DNA of 64,000 bases from Nodosilinea sp. LEGE 07088 (GTDB lineage Bacteria; Cyanobacteriota; Cyanobacteriia; Phormidesmidales; Phormidesmidaceae). The notes under the pieces were generated by a model. The model made no database searches, had not been told where the DNA came from, and was given only the letters and a program-made list of their open reading frames with translations. The DNA lies in assembly GCF_015207395.1 (NCBI RefSeq), contig NZ_JADEWX010000006.1, forward strand, positions 16,740-80,739, read 5' to 3'. Shown piece by piece: positions 50,003 through 58,736 of the stretch (its first letter is position 1; each line of letters opens with the position of its first letter). A program made the translations under genes and the position numbers.

Positions 50003-51367
50003 ATGGCTTATCCAGAAATCCATCCCCTTTCCCTCGATCTACAAGCCTTGCAGCACAGCTTGGAACAACAGGGAGTGAAATACGCCCTGGCCAGCTTTGT
50101 GGATATTCACGGCCTGTGCAAGGGCAAAGTTGTACCCCTGAGCCACTTCGATCGCATGATGCAGGGCTCAGAGCTGTTTACCGGCGCGGCCCTCGACGGC
50201 GTACCCCAGGAAATTAACGACGACGAAGTGGGCACCATGCCCGACCCCGCCAGCGCCACGGTGCTGCCCTGGAATCCTGAAGTAGTCTGGTTTGCCAGTG
50301 ATTTACACCTGGGGGGTCAGCCCTTTGAGGCCTGCTGCCGCACCATTCTCAAGCGGACACTGGACCAGGCGGCGGCGATGGGCTACCGGTTCAACCTGGG
50401 GATTGAAACCGAGTTCTTTATTCTGAAAGATACCGAAGCTGGGTTTGGGCCGGTGAGCGATCGCGACACCCAGGCCAAAGCTGCCTACGCCATCCCCACG
50501 GTGCTGGACAATTACAAGATCCTCGACACCATCGTCAGCGCCATGAACGGCCTGGGCTGGGATGTGTACTCCTTTGACCATGAAGACGCCCAGGGCCAGT
50601 TTGAAACCGACTTTACCTACTGCGATGCCCTGACCATGGCCGATCGCCTCACCTTCTTTCGGCTGATGGTGAAAGAACTGGCCCGCGCCCAAGGCTACTT
50701 TGCCAGCTTTATGCCCAAGCCCTACGCCAACCAAACCGGCAGCGGTGCCCATTACAACATGTCGCTAGCGGCTTTAGACACCGGCAAAAATCTGTTTGAG
50801 GATTCTACCGACCCCTGCGGTCTATCAAGGCTGGGCTACCAGTTTATTGCCGGGGTACTGCGGCACGCTAAGGCGATCGTGGCGGTCACCTGCCCCACGG
50901 TCAACAGCTACAAGCGGCTGGTGCGCCAGGGCAGTATGTCAGGCTTTACCTGGGCACCCGTGTACGTGTGCTACGGCAACAACAATCGCACCAATATGCT
51001 GCGCATTCCCATGGGGGGCGGGCGAGTCGAGTGTCGTGCCGCCGATATCTCCACCAATCTATACCTGGGGGCGGCGATGATCTTAGCCGCTGGTCTAGAG
51101 GGCATTCGCGAAGGCCTAGACCCCGGCGCGCCCCACACCGAAAACATGTATACCTATTCTCTGGCAGAATTGACGGCTATGGGCATTGATACCCTGCCCC
51201 GCACCCTGGGCGAAGCGGTGGAGGCCTTTGCCGCTGACCCCCTCAGCAAGGCTGTGATGGGCCCACTGATGTATCAAACCTACATCGACTTCAAAACCCA
51301 GGAGTGGGAGGAATACCACAGCCACGTCTCTGATTGGGAGCTGCAGCGCTATCTAAAATTTTTCTAG
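50003..51367 (+). CDS. GlnT-like ligase paralogue (glutamine synthetase fold)
   Basis: A 454-residue paralogue of the ligase at 47568-48893. Active-site motifs LGIETEFFIL, HEDAQGQFETD, TVNSYKRLV, GNNNRTNMLRIP and GGRVECRAADI are kept, but the usual H-x-H signature reads GSGAHYNMSL: the second histidine is Asn. This suggests a shifted substrate choice rather than loss of function, because the acid/metal residues persist. ATG 50003 is chosen over TTG 49997. It is translated directly after the amidotransferase gene. The two ligases may handle different amines of one catabolic route. Confidence 0.85.
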   Translation: MAYPEIHPLSLDLQALQHSLEQQGVKYALASFVDIHGLCKGKVVPLSHFDRMMQGSELFTGAALDGVPQEINDDEVGTMPDPASATVLPWNPEVVWFASDLHLGGQPFEACCRTILKRTLDQAAAMGYRFNLGIETEFFILKDTEAGFGPVSDRDTQAKAAYAIPTVLDNYKILDTIVSAMNGLGWDVYSFDHEDAQGQFETDFTYCDALTMADRLTFFRLMVKELARAQGYFASFMPKPYANQTGSGAHYNMSLAALDTGKNLFEDSTDPCGLSRLGYQFIAGVLRHAKAIVAVTCPTVNSYKRLVRQGSMSGFTWAPVYVCYGNNNRTNMLRIPMGGGRVECRAADISTNLYLGAAMILAAGLEGIREGLDPGAPHTENMYTYSLAELTAMGIDTLPRTLGEAVEAFAADPLSKAVMGPLMYQTYIDFKTQEWEEYHSHVSDWELQRYLKFF

Positions 51368-51938
51368 CGCTGGCGCTGGCTACTGCGCTGCTAAGAAAAT
51401 AGGAGGATTTTCTCCTAAGGGTGACCCACGGCGCAGCGTCAGGCAGTGCTTAGGACACCGGCAAAATCTGGGACGGCACACGGTAGCGATCGCTCAGGAG
51501 CAGGCTAGAAAATGTCCTAACCAATCTGCGATGGCTATACCTGGAGACCAAGCCTACCATTGTCAATAGCCCCTGCGTGTGCAGGCGGTACAAAGAAGCA
51601 CATAGCCTGTGCCGGGGCAATCGTTCTTTTTTTGACACTTAGTTCTGAATGTCCAACTGGCTACAGGTGACACCAAAGGCTGCAATCGAGGTCAATGGCC
51701 GCCAAGGGGTCATGTTACAATTGATACAACCACCCAGTGTCAGTTGAGCCATCTGCCCAGCCCTGACCAGCCTATAAGGCCCTTTAATGCGAGATGATAA
51801 TAGCCCGAGCTGCTACAAGGGTTGAAGCCTCCATATCGCTAACGGTTGCTCAATCACCCTTAAATTAGAAAGGCGCTACAATTTTTTTATGGTAAAAATC
51901 TGTACTGATTTGCTGATTACAGCAGATCGCGTTAAAAA
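51368..51938. other. Intergenic region before the FecR-CHASE2 operon
   Basis: No gene seen in 570 bp. A short dyad TAGGAG/CTCCTA (51400-51417) lies 33 bp after the ligase stop and may help termination. The right part is AT-richer, ending in ACAATTTTTTTATGG, and presumably contains the promoter of the FecR gene. Confidence 0.4.
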
Positions 51939-52817
51939 ATGATTTTACTCAAGCAAAAGAAAAGCGGATTCAGGCATCCTTTTTGGAAGTGGGTGTACTC
52001 AGCCCTATGCGTACTCAGTATTATTGCGGCAGTCGGAGTATCAATAAGAGCTATCGCCGTCTCCGTGCGGGTAGATCGAGGGCTAGCGGTGCGCCAGACG
52101 CACGGAGATGTTCAACTGCTGCGCTCTAATGGTGCGAACTCAGCGATAGTGGGCAATCGTCTGAGTGCCGTAGGTGACGGATTGCGTACAGGTAGGCGAT
52201 CGTCAGCGGTATTAGAAGTCGATACTGACGTTGGTTTTTTAGACGTATCTGAGCGCACCGAGTTTCGCATTCGTGCCCTCAGCATGGCCGCTGACGGAGG
52301 GCGTATCACTCACCTCAGCGTACTGCGAGGGCAGGTTCGTACCCGGTTACGTCGTTTTACTAATCAGGGGTCTGAGTTTGAGATTGAGACCCCTGCGGGT
52401 ATCAGCGGGGTGAGGGGCACCGAGTTTGGGGTTAGCGTGCAGGAGGATGGTAAAACGGGGATCGCCACGTTGACCGGGGCCGTAGAAACGACTGCAGCTG
52501 GGGAGTCGGTGGCAGTACCAGCTGAGTTTCAAAACTTGATGCTGCCAGGTGAACCACCTACTCAACCTGTGCCCTTGCGCGATGATCCGGGCTTGGAATT
52601 TGAGCGCCGGGTTTTTGTGGAAGATAACACTCGCTTTGTGACCCTGATTGGCCAGGTCGATCCGGTGAATACAGTGTTTGTCGATGGCGACCCCCAGACG
52701 GTCGATCGTCTGGGTGAGTTTCGCTTTACCCGTCTGGCGACAGCTCGCTTGCGAGTCGAGGTCGTAGTGATCACGCCCCTGGGTCGCCAGGAAATCCATG
52801 AAATTTACCTCCTCTAA
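51939..52817 (+). CDS. FecR-domain exported protein
   Basis: A 292-residue protein with a single N-terminal membrane helix (about 17-40) and a periplasmic FecR-like domain (about 48-170): GDVQLLRSNG, VGDGLRTGRRSSAVLEVD, SVLRGQVRTRLRR, IETPAGISGVRGTEFGVSV. The C-terminal part is beta-rich. Although named after iron dicitrate regulation, in cyanobacteria these proteins are usually partners of CHASE2 signalling proteins. Its last 20 bp overlap the CHASE2-GGDEF-EAL gene, so the two are translationally coupled. It probably feeds an extracytoplasmic signal to that sensor. Confidence 0.88.
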   Translation: MILLKQKKSGFRHPFWKWVYSALCVLSIIAAVGVSIRAIAVSVRVDRGLAVRQTHGDVQLLRSNGANSAIVGNRLSAVGDGLRTGRRSSAVLEVDTDVGFLDVSERTEFRIRALSMAADGGRITHLSVLRGQVRTRLRRFTNQGSEFEIETPAGISGVRGTEFGVSVQEDGKTGIATLTGAVETTAAGESVAVPAEFQNLMLPGEPPTQPVPLRDDPGLEFERRVFVEDNTRFVTLIGQVDPVNTVFVDGDPQTVDRLGEFRFTRLATARLRVEVVVITPLGRQEIHEIYLL

Positions 52818-55800
52818 CCCATTGCGCCGGGGGTTAGACTTGCTGCTGCCGCTGAGTATCGCCAGTCTCCTCGTTGTCAGCTTGGGTAAGTTAGGTCTGC
52901 TCTCACCCCTGGTGCAAGCTGAGCAAGAGCTGCGGTTTCGCCTACGGGGGCAACGTTCCTGGGCCGACCAGGTAACGGTGATTGCCATTGACGACCCCAG
53001 TCTGGTGGCCCTGGGCTCCTTTCCCTGGCCGCGCCGTCGCTACGCTGAGCTCCTACAGCAGTTAGAGACCGCCCCGCCCCAGGTAATTGTGTTTGACCTG
53101 CTGTTCACCGATGTCAGCCCCGACGACAATGCCCTAGCTGCGGCGATCGCGGCTCACTCCGCCGTCATCCTGGCCTCCTCCTGGGATCGCCAGGGTAATC
53201 CCCTGAGCCCCACCCCTACCCTGGCCACCGTGGCCCTAGCCAGCGGCCATATTTGGCAGCCGCGCCAGGGAGGTTTTCCCTACAGTATTGAGCCTATGGT
53301 AGGTAGCCAGCCAGCTCTTGCTATTGCGGCGGCAGAGGCCCTCAGCTTGACCCAACAGGCGGTCACCCTGCCGCCCCTTGATCGTCGCCTGGGGGTCAAC
53401 TGGCCTGCCGCCGCCGCCAGACTACCCACCTACTCCTTTGTGGATGTCCTGGAAGGTCGAGTGCCACCCCAGGCCTTTGAGGGTAAAGTCGTGCTGATTG
53501 GGGCCACTGCCTTGGGTCTAGACGACTGGGTTACCCCCTTTGACATTGACCCTCCGACCAGCGGGGTATATCTACATGGAGCCCTGATCGACAATATTCT
53601 GCACCGCCGCTGGTTAAGGCCAGTCCCTTTAGCCTGGGGTGGGGCGGGAGTGCTAGCCCTGGCGCTAGCGATTGGGTTACGGTGGCATTTCTGGGGTCGA
53701 TCGCTGGGGGAATCTCTACCCCAGCAAATAGGGTTGGTGGGTGGCTGTCTGATAGCCTGGTGGGCGTTAGCCCTGGGGCTGCTAACCACTAATTTTTGGC
53801 TACCTGTGGTGGGGCCAGGTCTGTTGTTAGGCACCGTGGGTGGCCTGAGCATTAGTCAGCAATCGCTGCGGCAAAACCGATGGCTACTACATCTAGCGCT
53901 GGCGCTACAGCATCGCCATGGCTCGACCCTGCTACCCGATGAGACAAGACCGATCGCAGCCGATGATGCTAGGCTGCGACGCGATCGCGGGTCGGGGGTG
54001 GCCCAGCTAGTCGGGCTGACTGAGCAGCTAGGGCGATCGCAGGCCATTCAGGCTGCCATTGCCCGTAGCCTACCCCTGGGATTAGTCGCCGCCGCCCATG
54101 ACGGCACCGTATGGTTTGTTAACCCCCTAGCCGCTGAGTGGTTAAACCTGACCGCCGGGGACATGCTGACCACCAGCGCGCTCTCTGCCTGGTTTGAGAT
54201 CGGGGCCTGGGAGCAGATTTGGGCGACAGTAACCCAGGGGCAGACGGTACCCACCCAGCTACGGCAGCAGCAGCAGCAGTGGTATGAAATTCGCCTAGAG
54301 CCCATCACTACCGAGGTCAGCATGGCGATAGACTGGCCTCGAGGTGCCATCGTGCTGATCGAAGACATCACCTATCGCCAGCGCATGGAGGCCCAGCTGC
54401 GGCAGCTCAACACCAGCCTGGAGGAAAAGGTACAGCAGCGTACTCACCAACTCGAGCAGCTCAATCAGTCGCTGCAAGAGCAAATTATCGAACGGCATCT
54501 GGCCCAAAATCAGCTCGCCTACGAGGCCTTGCACGACCCGCTGACAGGGTTACCCAATCGCCGCCAGTTCCTTAAGCACCTCAGCAATCTATTTCGCCAG
54601 TCAAAAGGCGAGCTGTTTGCAGTGCTGTTTTTAGACTGCGATCGCTTCAAACTCATCAACGACTCGTTTGGTCACTGGGTCGGCGATGAATTGCTTAAAC
54701 AAGTAGCCGCTATTCTGCAAGAATGCATCCGCCCCACCGATGTGGTGGCTCGCTTTGGCGGTGATGAGTTTACTATTTTGCTCTCTACCCTCGACCAGGT
54801 CAACGACGCGATCGCAGTGGCTCAGCGCATTCGTCAGCGCTTTACCCAGGCATTGACTATTCAAGACCACCAGCTCTTTACCAATACCAGCATTGGCATT
54901 GTCATCGGTGGCCCCCACTACAACCACCCTGACGAGATCCTACGCGATGCCGATACGGCCATGTACCAGGCAAAAATGAACCGGGCAGGCTACATGCTGT
55001 TTGAGGCCGACATGCACCTCGATGTGCGCCGCTCGCTCCAAATCGAAACTGCCCTGCGCATGGCCCTAGAGCGGCAGGAATTTCAAATCCACTATCAGCC
55101 CATTGTGAATCTCAAAACCCGTCAAATTATCGGCTGTGAAGCCCTGCTGCGCTGGCTTCACCCCGACCGAGGACTGCTGCTTCCCGGTGATTTTATCCCC
55201 ATTGCTGAAAATACCGGGCTGATGATTGCCATTGGCAGCTGGGTACTCACTAAGGCCTGCGTTCAAATGCAGCGGTGGCGACGGCGTAATCTGCTGCCCA
55301 GCGACGCCATGGTCAGCGTCAATCTGTCAGCTACCCAGTTTTTACAGCCCGACTTTATTGCCCAGGTCGATCGCACCCTGGCAGAGAGCGACCTGCCCGC
55401 CAGCAACCTGAAACTCGAGATCACCGAAACAGTGGTCATTCAGAACCCCGAGCAGGTGGTGCCAATGCTGCAAAGCCTGCGCGATCGCGGTATTCGTCTC
55501 AGCATCGACGATTTTGGCACAGGCTACTCATCCCTCGGCTATCTGCAACAGTTACCCTTTGATATACTCAAAATCGATCGCAGCTTTATTATCAATATTC
55601 ATCATAGTCCTAAGCAATACGGCATCGTCGAAACCATCATTCGCCTCGCCGCCCATCTTGACATTCAAGTGATTGCCGAGGGCATTGAGCTGTTTCCCCA
55701 GCTGGAATCGCTCAACCAATTGGGCTGCGAGTTTGGCCAGGGTTTTTTCTTCAGCCGCCCCCTGAGTGTGAGCCAGTTTAGCCAGTACCTTGGCAACCAA

Positions 55801-55821
55801 GACAGCTCGGCTACGACATAG
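52798..55821 (+). CDS. CHASE2-PAS-GGDEF-EAL cyclic-di-GMP signalling protein
   Basis: A 1007-residue membrane sensor. TM near the start; CHASE2 domain (about 30-270, DQVTVIAIDDPSLVALGSFPWP, GKVVLIGATALGLDDW); three TM helices (about 275-350); PAS-like domain (about 415-520, GLVAAAHDGTVWFVNPLA); coiled coil (about 525-575); GGDEF domain with intact RFGGDEFTIL and an RPTD inhibitory site just before it; EAL domain with CEALLRWLHP, LEITETV, IDDFGTGYSS and AEGIEL. Start ATG 52798 lies within the FecR gene. Compared with the paralogue at 30728-33277 it has an extra PAS/coiled-coil module and the product-inhibition site. Confidence 0.92.
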   Translation: MKFTSSNPLRRGLDLLLPLSIASLLVVSLGKLGLLSPLVQAEQELRFRLRGQRSWADQVTVIAIDDPSLVALGSFPWPRRRYAELLQQLETAPPQVIVFDLLFTDVSPDDNALAAAIAAHSAVILASSWDRQGNPLSPTPTLATVALASGHIWQPRQGGFPYSIEPMVGSQPALAIAAAEALSLTQQAVTLPPLDRRLGVNWPAAAARLPTYSFVDVLEGRVPPQAFEGKVVLIGATALGLDDWVTPFDIDPPTSGVYLHGALIDNILHRRWLRPVPLAWGGAGVLALALAIGLRWHFWGRSLGESLPQQIGLVGGCLIAWWALALGLLTTNFWLPVVGPGLLLGTVGGLSISQQSLRQNRWLLHLALALQHRHGSTLLPDETRPIAADDARLRRDRGSGVAQLVGLTEQLGRSQAIQAAIARSLPLGLVAAAHDGTVWFVNPLAAEWLNLTAGDMLTTSALSAWFEIGAWEQIWATVTQGQTVPTQLRQQQQQWYEIRLEPITTEVSMAIDWPRGAIVLIEDITYRQRMEAQLRQLNTSLEEKVQQRTHQLEQLNQSLQEQIIERHLAQNQLAYEALHDPLTGLPNRRQFLKHLSNLFRQSKGELFAVLFLDCDRFKLINDSFGHWVGDELLKQVAAILQECIRPTDVVARFGGDEFTILLSTLDQVNDAIAVAQRIRQRFTQALTIQDHQLFTNTSIGIVIGGPHYNHPDEILRDADTAMYQAKMNRAGYMLFEADMHLDVRRSLQIETALRMALERQEFQIHYQPIVNLKTRQIIGCEALLRWLHPDRGLLLPGDFIPIAENTGLMIAIGSWVLTKACVQMQRWRRRNLLPSDAMVSVNLSATQFLQPDFIAQVDRTLAESDLPASNLKLEITETVVIQNPEQVVPMLQSLRDRGIRLSIDDFGTGYSSLGYLQQLPFDILKIDRSFIINIHHSPKQYGIVETIIRLAAHLDIQVIAEGIELFPQLESLNQLGCEFGQGFFFSRPLSVSQFSQYLGNQDSSATT

Positions 55822-55909
55822 TCTGATATCTGGCCAGACCTCCCCCAATCGTATTCCCCCCAAAAACATCCCGATTAGGAAAGCGAACTCGGCCCAGTGG
55901 AAGGTATTT

Positions 55910-56107
55910 AACCTGAGTTCGGGATAAGAAATTTTCCTGCTAAAGCAAGCTTACTGTCCCCTCCTGGGAGGGGTAGGGGTGGGTCAATCGAGGCTATCAG
56001 CAGAACTTCACCGTATTGAGCCGATTACTCTCTGTAGCAGTTTTGACCCACCCCGCCCTCCGGGCACCCCTCCAGAGGAGGGGACGGCGTTATCCCGAAT
56101 TGAGGTT
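55910..56107. mobile_element. MITE-like element with 17-bp terminal inverted repeats
   Basis: Left end AACCTGAGTTCGGGATA (55910-55926) and right end TATCCCGAATTGAGGTT (56091-56107) are inverted repeats matching at 15 of 17 positions. ATTT flanks both sides (55906-55909 and 56108-56111), a possible 4-bp target duplication. Inside, TCCCCTCCTGGGAGGGG...GGGTGGGTC and GACCCACCCCGCCCTCC...GGAGGGGA face each other as a second inverted pair. There is no coding capacity, so movement would need a transposase elsewhere. Confidence 0.7.
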
Positions 56108-56312
56108 ATTTAGTTTAAGCATGCTAAGATTTCTGCTGCTCAAATCGCCCTGGAACTTGCACATCACTACGCTCAAGGGCATCGGGCTAGAAAGGCCATC
56201 GTAGAAAAATTGCCGGGGTGGTTAACCACCCTATAGCCGAGATCTGCGTCAGCCAGGTCTCGAGCCGCTGCATGTTTGCCTGATCAGTCTCAAAGCTATA
56301 CCGTTTTTTCAT

Positions 56313-56343
56313 AAAAAAAGCCGCCCTTAAACAGAACGGCTTT
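56313..56343 (-). terminator. Rho-independent terminator of groEL
   Basis: Stem AAAGCCG/CGGCTTT; on the minus strand it is followed by a run of seven T. It lies about 40 bp beyond the groEL stop. Confidence 0.85.
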
Positions 56344-56384
56344 GAGTTCATTAACCAGGCCTCTGGGGAGACCTAAAGGCTGAC

Positions 56385-58016
56385 TTAGTAGTCGAAGTCG
56401 CCGCCCATGCCAGCGCCAGCGGGGGCACCTTCCTTAGGTTCGGGCATATCGACAACGATGCACTCGGTGGTCAGCACCATGCCCGCGATAGAAGCCGCGT
56501 TTTGCAGGGCCGAGCGGGTGACCTTGGCAGGGTCAACGATACCAGCATCAAACATATCGACGAACTCACCATTGGCGGCGTTGTAGCCAACGTTGAAGTC
56601 TTTTTCTTTGACCCGCTCGGCGATTACCGCGCCATTTTGGCCAGCGTTTTGGGCAATGCGCATCAGGGGTGCGGCCAGGGCGCGGGCCACGATCGCAGCC
56701 CCGGTATGCTCCTCAGCAGTGAGGTTTGCCTCCAGCCAGGTGGTCAGGTCGGGCACCAGGTGAGCCAGGGTGGTACCACCACCGGGGACGATGCCTTCTT
56801 CCACCGCCGCCTTGGTGGCGTTGATAGCGTCTTCCAGGCGCAGCTTGCGATCCTTCATCTCGGTCTCGGTGGCGGCCCCGACTTTGATCACGGCAACCCC
56901 GCCGGAGAGCTTGGCCAGACGCTCCTGGAGCTTCTCTTTGTCGTAGGTCGATTCGGTTTCGTCGATCTGGCGACGGATCTGCTCGCAGCGGGCCTTCACA
57001 TCCTTCTCGTTGCCTTCGGCGACGATGGTGGTGGTGTCCTTGGTGATGGTGAGGCGACGGGCCTGACCCAGCATATCCAGCTTGGTGTTGTCGAGCTTGA
57101 GGCCGGTGTCTTCGCTGATCACCTGGCCGCCGGTCAGCACAGCGATATCTTCGAGCATGGCCTTGCGGCGATCGCCAAAGCCAGGCGCTTTCACTGCCGC
57201 CACATTCAGCACACCGCGCAAACGGTTGACCACCAGGGTAGCCAGAGCCTCTTTCTCAATATCTTCAGCGATGATGATCAAGGGGCGACCGGAGCGAGCC
57301 ACCTGCTCCAGCACGGGTACGAGGTCCTGCACCAGGGCAATTTTCTTGTCGGTAATTAGGATGTAGGGCTCATCCAGCACCGCTTCCATGCGTTCAGTGT
57401 CGGTGACAAAGTAGGGAGAGACATAGCCCTTGTCAAAGCGCATCCCTTCGGTGACCTCCAGTTCGGTGGTCATAGATTTGCCCTCTTCGAGGGAGATCAC
57501 CCCCTCGCGGCCCACCTTTTCCATGGCTTCGGCAATCATGGCGCCGACCTCTTCGTCGTTGCCAGCAGAGATCGAACCGACCTGGGCGATAGACTTAGAG
57601 TCACCAACGGGGCGGGCGTGCTCGGCAATTTTGTCCACCAGAAACGCGGTGGCCTTGTCGATACCGCGCTTGAGGGAAATAGCGTTGGCCCCGGCAGCCA
57701 CGTTGCGCATCCCCTCTTTAACCATGGCGTGGGCCAGCACGGTAGCGGTGGTGGTGCCGTCACCAGCAGCATCATTAGTTTTAGAAGCGGCCTGACGAAT
57801 CAGGGCGACGCCAGTGTTTTCGATGTTGTCTTCGAGCTCAATTTCTTTGGCAATGGTGACGCCGTCGTTGACAATTTGAGGCGCGCCAAATTTCTTTTCG
57901 AGCACCACGTTACGGCCCTTGGGGCCAAGGGTAACGGCCACGGCCTCAGTCAGAATATCCATACCCTTTTCGAGGGCACGACGGGCGTTTTCGTTGTAGA
58001 CAATGCGTTTAGCCAT
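56385..58016 (-). CDS. groEL: Chaperonin GroEL
   Basis: The 543-residue 60-kDa chaperonin that folds proteins in an ATP-driven double ring. Typical elements: [64 protein letters not shown] with the nucleotide-binding GDGTT, and [15 protein letters not shown]. The C-terminus ends [10 protein letters not shown], without the usual GGM repeat tail; it matches the groES-linked (GroEL1-type) copy of cyanobacteria. It is the second gene of the groESL operon, controlled by the CIRCE upstream of groES. Interspersed repeats have entered the gap between groES and groEL. Confidence 0.97.
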   Translation of the reverse strand: MAKRIVYNENARRALEKGMDILTEAVAVTLGPKGRNVVLEKKFGAPQIVNDGVTIAKEIELEDNIENTGVALIRQAASKTNDAAGDGTTTATVLAHAMVKEGMRNVAAGANAISLKRGIDKATAFLVDKIAEHARPVGDSKSIAQVGSISAGNDEEVGAMIAEAMEKVGREGVISLEEGKSMTTELEVTEGMRFDKGYVSPYFVTDTERMEAVLDEPYILITDKKIALVQDLVPVLEQVARSGRPLIIIAEDIEKEALATLVVNRLRGVLNVAAVKAPGFGDRRKAMLEDIAVLTGGQVISEDTGLKLDNTKLDMLGQARRLTITKDTTTIVAEGNEKDVKARCEQIRRQIDETESTYDKEKLQERLAKLSGGVAVIKVGAATETEMKDRKLRLEDAINATKAAVEEGIVPGGGTTLAHLVPDLTTWLEANLTAEEHTGAAIVARALAAPLMRIAQNAGQNGAVIAERVKEKDFNVGYNAANGEFVDMFDAGIVDPAKVTRSALQNAASIAGMVLTTECIVVDMPEPKEGAPAGAGMGGDFDY

Positions 58017-58159
58017 GGAACAGATTTTCTCCGAAGGAAAAGGTTAGGAGTGAACGCGAAAAAGTGAAGGGATTTAGAAACTAGGAGATCAGACTCTGGA
58101 AATTCAGCGGAGCAGGCTGGGTGAAGCGCTAGCAGAACCCAGCGAAATGCGGTGTCGCA

Positions 58160-58224
58160 CAATCAATGGTGGGCAGTGCCCACCCTACAATCTGCTCATC
58201 CAAAATCTAAAATCCAAAATTGCT
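58160..58224. repeat. Interspersed repeats in the groES-groEL gap
   Basis: GGTGGGCAGTGCCCACCCTAC, a TGGGCA/TGCCCA palindrome also seen at 45714 and 47511, followed directly by the heptad CCAAAATCTAAAATCC tract that runs to the groES stop codon. Confidence 0.8.
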
Positions 58225-58536
58225 TTAGCCCAGCACGGCGAGAATATCTTTCTCAGACAGCAACACAAATTCGTCACCGCCCAACTTGATGTCGGTACCG
58301 GCATACTTGGAATAGAGCACCTTGTCACCAATTTTGACTTCCATAGCCTGGCGGGTGCCTTTGTCGTCAGACTTACCGGGACCTACAGCGGTAATTTCGC
58401 CCACCTGAGGCTTTTCCTTAGCGGTATCAGGAAGCAGAATGCCGCCAGCGGTGGTCTCTTCGGACGCACTTACTTTAATCAAAACTCGATCGGCCAGGGG
58501 CTTAACGCTGGATGCCGCCAAAGTGATAGCTGCCAT
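58225..58536 (-). CDS. groES: Co-chaperonin GroES
   Basis: A 103-residue cap protein for GroEL. Visible: [17 protein letters not shown], the mobile loop [34 protein letters not shown] and a C-terminal ILAVLG. ATG 58536 is preceded by GGAGAAG. It heads the groESL operon, with groEL 208 bp downstream. The CIRCE operator 93-119 bp upstream indicates HrcA repression. Confidence 0.97.
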   Translation of the reverse strand: MAAITLAASSVKPLADRVLIKVSASEETTAGGILLPDTAKEKPQVGEITAVGPGKSDDKGTRQAMEVKIGDKVLYSKYAGTDIKLGGDEFVLLSEKDILAVLG

Positions 58537-58628
58537 ACAATGCTTCTCCGGATTTGCTATTAAAACAACGCCTTGGGGGATAAACCCTGCCCCCTACGGA
58601 CGCACTACTCAAAGATGAAAGTTAGGGC

Positions 58629-58655
58629 TTAGCACTCGCCAGCCCCGAGTGCTAA
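58629..58655. promoter_or_regulatory. CIRCE operator of groESL
   Basis: TTAGCACTC, nine-base spacer, GAGTGCTAA: a perfect match to the CIRCE consensus, the binding site of the heat-shock repressor HrcA. It lies between groES (leftward) and the transporter gene at 58737 (rightward) and could in principle affect both. Confidence 0.95.
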
Positions 58656-58736
58656 TTTACGACGGCAGGGGTGCGATCGCAACAAAGCCCTCTGTACGGG
58701 TTCCCGAACTGGTCAGCTTTCCGGAGGAAACTATCG

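Larger units (their letters stand above)
55822..56384. other. Intergenic region holding a MITE-like element and the groEL terminator
   Basis: No gene. It carries the 198-bp element at 55910-56107 and the groEL terminator near 56313-56343. The remainder (56112-56310) has no recognisable feature. Confidence 0.6.
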
